From Buxus sempervirens (lineage: Eukaryota; Streptophyta; Magnoliopsida; Buxales; Buxaceae): a stretch of 64,000 nucleotides of DNA. A model generated the notes under the pieces. The model did no database searches and had not been told where the DNA came from. It saw nothing but the letters and a program-made list of their open reading frames with translations. Location: the NCBI GenBank assembly GCA_947561395.2, contig OX387194.1, positions 12,200,048 to 12,264,047 on the forward strand, written 5' to 3'. Position numbers and translations under genes: made by a program. How positions within the stretch are numbered: position 1 is the stretch's first letter; each line of letters starts with the position of its first letter. Of the stretch, positions 58,447 through 64,000 are shown one piece after another.

Positions 58447-59168
58447 CTTCAGATACCCAAAACAAAACCCAGAACCAAAAAAGAAGAAAATAGGGAGAAA
58501 ATGAAAGCAATCGCTTCAAAGAACTTGAAACAGACTCTTCTCGTGCGCTCACAATCCTGTTCTACTCTCTCAAACCATCAAAGCCACCCAACGCACTAAT
58601 CAAAACCTCTCCCTCCTCTCAAACCACTCCTAGATCAACGAAGAAGCGGTTTCCAGCAAAACCACAATACAAAATCTGGATTCTGAAATGTTTTAAGTTT
58701 TTAACTGAGCTGAGACATGTACAATAATTAAGACGAGAATACCAGATAAGCTGGCATGAACAACCCTGCCTGCCTCACACCACCTTGGTCTCTGAGCCAC
58801 TTCTTTCCATTTCTTTACTGATGATGCAGATGAATGATGCTGGAGATGGCGTGTCCAGACGGAATCTCTCTCTATTTCTCTTTACTTTCTCTTCAACTCC
58901 TCGCCGCCTTTGCCTTAACTTCTTTCGATCTTGGAAGATCTCTTGAGTAAATTCTCGAGATCCCTCCTTTCCCTTCCCATCTTTGTCGTCATGGCCCCTC
59001 TACTCCTGCACTCTCTCTCCCTCTCTGAGATTTGCAGAAAAAGAAACAAGGGATGGAATACAGAGAGAAGTTTCTGAATCTCTGACACTTGTGTTTGTGT
59101 GAATTACTGTATACAGAGTAGGGGCTCTGTGTACAGAGTGGCCAGAGACTTTTAAGGAGCTTTATACC
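58447..59168 (-). promoter_or_regulatory. 5' leader and core promoter of the NPH3-like gene
   Basis: A TATA-like GGTATAAAG lies at 59160-59168 on the minus strand, about 715 bp before the start codon. Between them are GA-rich runs and several short upstream frames on the minus strand, with ATGs at about 58996, 58811, 58757 and 58711, and a minimal ATG-GTT-TGA near 58574. If transcription starts near 59130 without a leader intron, these would tend to limit translation. An intron in the leader cannot be excluded. Confidence 0.4.
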
Positions 59169-59279
59169 GTTATAGCACGCCACCCTTTCACTGACCATAA
59201 TACCCTCCTTATAATTCCTTATTCTCAATAATAACATACCTTTTATCCAACTGGGTCCCATGTGCTCTGTACTTGAAGC

Positions 59280-61209
59280 TTTGACCGGCTTTTTTGGTTT
59301 TTTGTTTGTTTTGCTTTAAGTTTTAATTGACTTCTCCTACTTGGGAATGTATATGGTGGTCGTACGGGCAGGGATTTTGATGGAGATCAAGCAGTATGTA
59401 TGGTACAGAGAGTCAACACTGATTGTAGATAGAATGAATGGTTAGGATTGAAGGATCATGGGCATTTGATGATGATGATCTGGGGGGACAGTGTATAATG
59501 TTGGGTAGCTGCCAAAATGGTTTATCATGTCTTGTTTGCTAGCACTGTGGGCAGGAACATTTGGGCCCACCAAGGACGTCTATGCCGCAGGGACTCTTCA
59601 ATGCTGTGGAGACATGGGTCCCTTTTATGTCCTCTTTTATCTCCTTCACTTTTGTGTGTCCTCATCCTTGTATCAAGACTCAAAAGAGTTTAAAACCAGT
59701 ATTTTTCAAATTTAGAACACCTTTGAGTTACACATTCAATCAAATTGCATCCCTTTAGCACCACTACTTGGTGGGCGTTCATTAACTTCTCCTTAGTTCA
59801 TTCTTAAAATTTCAAATTGAGCTTTGGCTAGCCATTTAGTTTGAATATCATGCATAAGGAAGAATGATGGTGGAAAAAGTTGAGGGTTTTGGACAACTTG
59901 CCTTCAACTAAAATTTTGCAAGTTGTTTGAGTTACCACTATATGTTAGATCGTTCCAGTTGAAACTGGGCTCCCCAAAGAATATAATAGGTATATGTGTG
60001 TATACTGGCTATATGGCAGGCGGGGCACATAACGAATATACCAAAAATATATATATTTTAGGTGTTCAACTTGCGACTTGAAATCTGCTAGAGCCCTTGG
60101 CTGGAAGATCTGCTGATCCAACGGTGAAATACATGTCCGCGTAGGTGTATAAAGCCTACATGTACACACCCTCCACCATTGGACCAGCAGATGTTCCAAC
60201 GTGAGGGACCAACTGATATGATCTCTCAACTTACCCCTATTAGGTTAGCTTGATAAGTCAAAAGTTGGTGATGGGTTAGGTTAGGTTTGCACCAATCCAC
60301 TTGCTTTGTTACTTGTATTAACTATTTAATATGTAGAGGCTTATTTTGAAAGCACCATTATTATATGTTTACGATAAATCATTCTAGGTTGCATGCTATA
60401 TGTTTCCAAATAAAAAATACTAGTGAGGTACAGTGCAGTACTGGACGTAGAGCGAAGAAACAATTTTGTAATTGTCCAGATTTTACATGAATAAACAAAA
60501 TTTTGACTATTTTAACCCTATATTAATCATGCCTTAACAATAAACAGTAAGGATTTTTTAGGAAAGTCGTGCATAGTTGTTGGCACGCTTCCAAGGGGCA
60601 AAGGCTTACAGAAAATTAATTATATTAAACTTAAATAATTTAGGTTGATGTTGATGCATTTGATAAAACTTCATATATGTCTGTCATATGAACAGTCTGG
60701 ATTGGCTAAATCATTCTTTCATGTTAAATTCAAATTTAAATTTACCTTGAATTTAACTGAGCTCGTAATAAATTTGAATATAAGTTAATCATAGGATGGT
60801 TAGCATTCCCCTCCTTAATTAGCGATGTCTATGGAATATTCCTTTCAGAGATGATAACATGTTCCTAATAATGTTTAAGTTACCTTAACATAAATGTAGC
60901 TTTCAACTATGATCATGATTAAATATCTTTCAACTTCAATCACTTTTAGTCAAGAATGTTAATTTTTATTGATATTTAAATACTTGTACGCAAAATATAG
61001 GGATTAGAATAATTTCAAAAACAACACAAGGTGACTAGAACACAAGAAGATTAACCACTATTTAACCATAGTTGATTGAAAAACTTCTCTTTCCATCATC
61101 TAGTAGCTATGGATACCAATTCAAAGTGTTCTAAGTACACATCAAGCTATCAAGCTCAAAATTTTTTATCCTCCATAGACGATGAAAATTGCTAGCCTTA
61201 CTAATTTTA
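59280..61209. other. Intergenic region, no gene seen
   Basis: Short open frames (59527-59758, 59945-60229) resemble no family. A fragment opening TACTAGTGAGGTACAGTGCAGTACTGGACGT (60419 on) and closing GTTGGCACGCTTCCAAGGGG near 60598 matches the ends of the dispersed repeat at 35165-35835. Confidence 0.5.
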
Positions 61210-61225
61210 CATAATTTCTCTACTC

Positions 61226-61476
61226 TTTTTTTTTTTTTTGGGGGGTATGTTAGATAGAGACACTTGCCTGTCTAGAACATAGCCGGTAACTACACGCACG
61301 GACGCACCTATCCACTTACCTCCTTCGGGAAGCACGGCAACGACTCGAACGGTGACATTTATCTCAGCTCAAGGTGGGGCTGTCGAGCGTTACTTCCCTT
61401 TGATGAGGTCAAGAGTAGAACCCAGTTTTGCGTATGACTACTACAAGACTTTGCCACCAACCCAGGTGACATCCAC
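61226..61476 (-). mobile_element. SINE-like retroposon with 16-bp target duplication
   Basis: A 251-bp insertion bounded by perfect direct repeats CATAATTTCTCTACTC at 61210-61225 and 61477-61492. On the minus strand it starts GGTGGATGTCACCTGGGTTG and ends in a 14-base A run next to the other repeat. It has a box-B-like CGTTCGAGTCG at about 61341-61352 and a TGGTGGCAAAG that could act as box A near its 5' end. The A-to-B spacing (about 110 bp) is longer than in tRNA genes. Size, tail and long target duplication point to LINE-machinery retroposition. A short LINE tail is the alternative. Confidence 0.8.
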
Positions 61477-61492
61477 CATAATTTCTCTACTC

Positions 61493-62445
61493 ATTCATTA
61501 CAGCTCTTTTATCACAAAAAAAGAGAAGTGGTTTATTTATATTTATATAGAAAATGTTTAAATAATTTTCAAGATTTTGGGTCCCATTATATAATCATTT
61601 ATTACACCAAAGAAAGTATTAAATTCCATTAAACTGTCTATTTATGCTAGCATTTTTCACTAGTTTGATGTATAATGTGTCCCAAAGGTAATTGTTGAGA
61701 GATTGGGACTTACGTGGGGTCAATTCTGCGTGTACTGATCTAATGAGGAGAAAAAAGGAATTCTGTATGGGCAGTATTTAGCAGTATTTGATGGTTTGAC
61801 CAGTGCGACTTGGTATTGGTTACGCTTTAAAACACTGTCTCAATCGGTCCCCATATGCACATTAAAACCAGTTTTCTAAAAATCAATGGTTCAATTGGAA
61901 TCTCGGCCTGATTGATTATAAACCAATCCAATCGAACCAGATCAAACCAAATAAATAAATAAATAACCGATTGTAAACCGGGTTTGATCAAACATTTTCG
62001 ATTTCTTCACTCTTCAATAATATATTTACAATGACCCTTGGGTTTCTTTGAGTTGGGTGAACCGGTCTCCTCAAACGCTAGAGTGCGAAGAGCTCAAAGA
62101 TCAAATCCATTGCTCACCATCATAATTCTTTTCTAATGAGATTGTTGAACTTTAGAATATTGAGTTAGATACCCAAAACCTTGGTGGATGCCCTTGTACC
62201 CTAAAGTTGGGTGGTCTCTACATGTTTGTACTTTAAAGTGTAGGGGACCCAACTAACAAATGAACCTTTCAACAACCCAAGAGATCCCTCACCTTCTCCC
62301 TTACCTTACCTTGTTAAACTTGTTCTATCACTCAAGCCCTTTTCATGCTTTATTCAAAGATGTGATTGCTATCACCCACCTCACAAGATGGGGCTTGGAT
62401 GACTCTAGTCATTGCACTTTAAAAGATGAATATTTCCTTTATATC
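61493..62445. other. Intergenic, no gene seen
   Basis: AT-rich, with AACCGGTTT/AACCAATCC-type degenerate motifs at about 61850-61990 resembling those at 18690 and 63560. Short frames such as 62260-62448 resemble no family. Confidence 0.45.
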
Positions 62446-62767
62446 TAGGAATGGCAATGGAGTATGTTTTGACAAACCCGAACCCACCCCTACAAAATCG
62501 GCCCTACAATGGTTTAGCCGATGCCGAATCCTAACTTGCCCCTGTCAGGTTGGCAACAAGGCGGGCTAGGATTGCTCCCATTGTACTAAAAAATGCAAAA
62601 AAATAAAAATAAAAATAAAACTTTTTCAAATAAAATATATAAATTAATAATATATTAAAAATAATATTTTAATAGATTAAGGTCAGTGTGTGATTCATCC
62701 CATATCAAACCCTAACCATTAGGGGCGGGGCAGGTTATCCATTTAACCCATGCTATTGCTATCCCTA
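62446..62767. mobile_element. hAT-like short element, 322 bp
   Basis: It starts TAGGAATGGCAATGG and ends GCTATTGCTATCCCTA; the ends pair as imperfect inverted repeats. The flanking 8-mers TTTATATC and TCTCCATC agree at 5 of 8 positions, so the target duplication is decayed or absent. Internal CCATTAGGGGCGGGGCAGGTT matches the element at 45193-45519. Confidence 0.65.
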
Positions 62768-64000
62768 TCTCCATCCAATATGTGGCACACATTGATCATC
62801 CATCAACTTTAATAGATTGGACGATCACAGCCGTTGATTTCAAGCACACACCGTTGTCGACACGTGTGATGTTTCACATCATAACATGAACCCATTTGAG
62901 AGAATTGAGATTTAATGATATGATCCCATGTGTGGTTTCTAAAGGAGCAATTATAAAAGTTAGGCGTGGGAACAATCCCATCATTAGTAAATGATCTTGA
63001 TGTGTCACAATCCTATGATGGTTGGGGTGTTGATATATGTCTTTCCTTTTCAAAGGGACCACTTTTGTTGTTCTTCCACCCCACACTTCTTTAAACCCCA
63101 ACCTCTTATTTAAAATGGTCTCATTAAAGCTTATGCCCTTACTTTTTTGTTGCAATCAAGATTCTCTCCAGGTTCTATGTTACTAAAGCTAGACGTGATT
63201 GAACCCATGCACCAACCTTTCCCTCAAATTGCTCTCTCTTCACCCACACATGCGCAAAACACTCAACAAAAAGCTATGCTAGAAGTGTAAGAAATGTGTA
63301 CGAAAGGAGACTAAAACAAGAATCACAGCTCATGAGCACTTGCAAACTGTCCTTGTTTTGGGAATGGAATTTTCACAGAATCTCATGTGTTTGGTCACCG
63401 GACTTGGCATATAAAACTCATGGTTTAGATTTTGTTTTTGAGAAAAATCAAAACCAAACCTACTAGGGTATACGACAAACCCAAAGCAAACAGAACGGAT
63501 GCCAAATCGGTTTTTTAGTGGAGAAACAAGATTCGTATCACCGACCCACTTTGGTAGGAACTGGTTTATGATGTGTAAAAAATCACTTTGGTTTAACCCA
63601 TAAACCAAACCGTCCTTAGCTTGTAGCCTCTTTGGTTTGGTTAGATTTGACTTTAAAACCAAAATCAAACTAAAACGGGTTACTAACAACTCAAATGGTA
63701 ATTCGGTTTAAACCGATAAACCAAATCAAACCCAACCTATTATGATTCGTTTTGGTTCGTATTTATTCCATATAAAACCAATTTTCCTGTTTTAGTTCGG
63801 TTTCAGTTCTGAGATCAAATTAAACTAGGGGTGACAATGGCTCAGGCTGGAAAACGATATAAAAACGTCAGCCGAACTTGTCCATATTAAACAAAAACAA
63901 ACCCAAGCCAACCCATTTATGGTTGGGCTTGGATTGACCAATTAAGAATTCCATGTGTCAGCAACCCATTTTTTGCACCATAGAATCGCCTAAGATCCAA
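62768..64000. other. Intergenic, repeat-rich, no gene seen
   Basis: 63560-63810 is a run of degenerate AACCAAA/TTTGGTT motifs. At 63829 TAGGGGTGACAATGGCTC looks like the left end of another hAT-like element of the same TAGG.ATGGCAATG type, cut by the window edge. Open frames at 62874-63155 and 63330-63689 (minus) resemble no family. Confidence 0.4.

Overview
This window is nuclear DNA of a flowering plant: AT-rich, intron-bearing genes, nested LTR retrotransposons, an L1-type LINE, hAT-like elements and plant-only families (EC1 egg-cell proteins, PIP-type signalling peptides, an NPH3/RPT2-like BTB protein). The species cannot be told from the sequence.

Left part (1-16030) is a retrotransposon nest. 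A decayed Ty3/gypsy gag on the minus strand runs off the left edge. Its leader is split at 1815 by a solo-type LTR (LTR A, plus strand). LTR A was itself entered twice: by an inverted solo LTR of the same family (LTR B, 3001-4739, target duplication CTAAG) and by a very young 9.6-kb non-autonomous element (5147-14785, duplication AATAG). That element has 3.6-kb near-identical LTRs, an initiator-Met tRNA primer site and no intact coding capacity.

Middle part (16230-51240) is a segmental tandem array of four related units, of unequal completeness. Unit 1 has an EC1 gene but lost its PIP gene by a 1.5-kb deletion. Unit 2 has both EC1 and PIP. Unit 3 is deleted for both. Unit 4 has only PIP. Later insertions interrupt the units: solo LTR C (22342-28411, itself holding a broken L1 LINE), solo LTR D (41391-44272), and a 945-bp hAT-like element (45593-46537). 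Because the units are paralogous, they supply empty-site comparisons for these insertions. About 6.5 kb of AT-rich DNA with no gene I can recognise lies between units 1 and 2.

Right part (51240-64000) holds one four-exon gene on the minus strand (52492-58446), a 617-residue NPH3/RPT2-like protein ending in an RxSxS tail. It is followed by intergenic DNA with a SINE-like retroposon bounded by a perfect 16-bp target duplication and hAT-like remnants.

The most unusual pattern is in the LTRs. LTRs A, B, C and D belong to one broad family, and each carries a cluster of short palindromes about 190-210 bp upstream of its TATA box. The palindrome sequence differs between A/B, C and D, while the position and the flanking motifs are kept. 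The only candidate protein genes I support as intact are two EC1 genes, two PIP-like genes and the NPH3-like gene.
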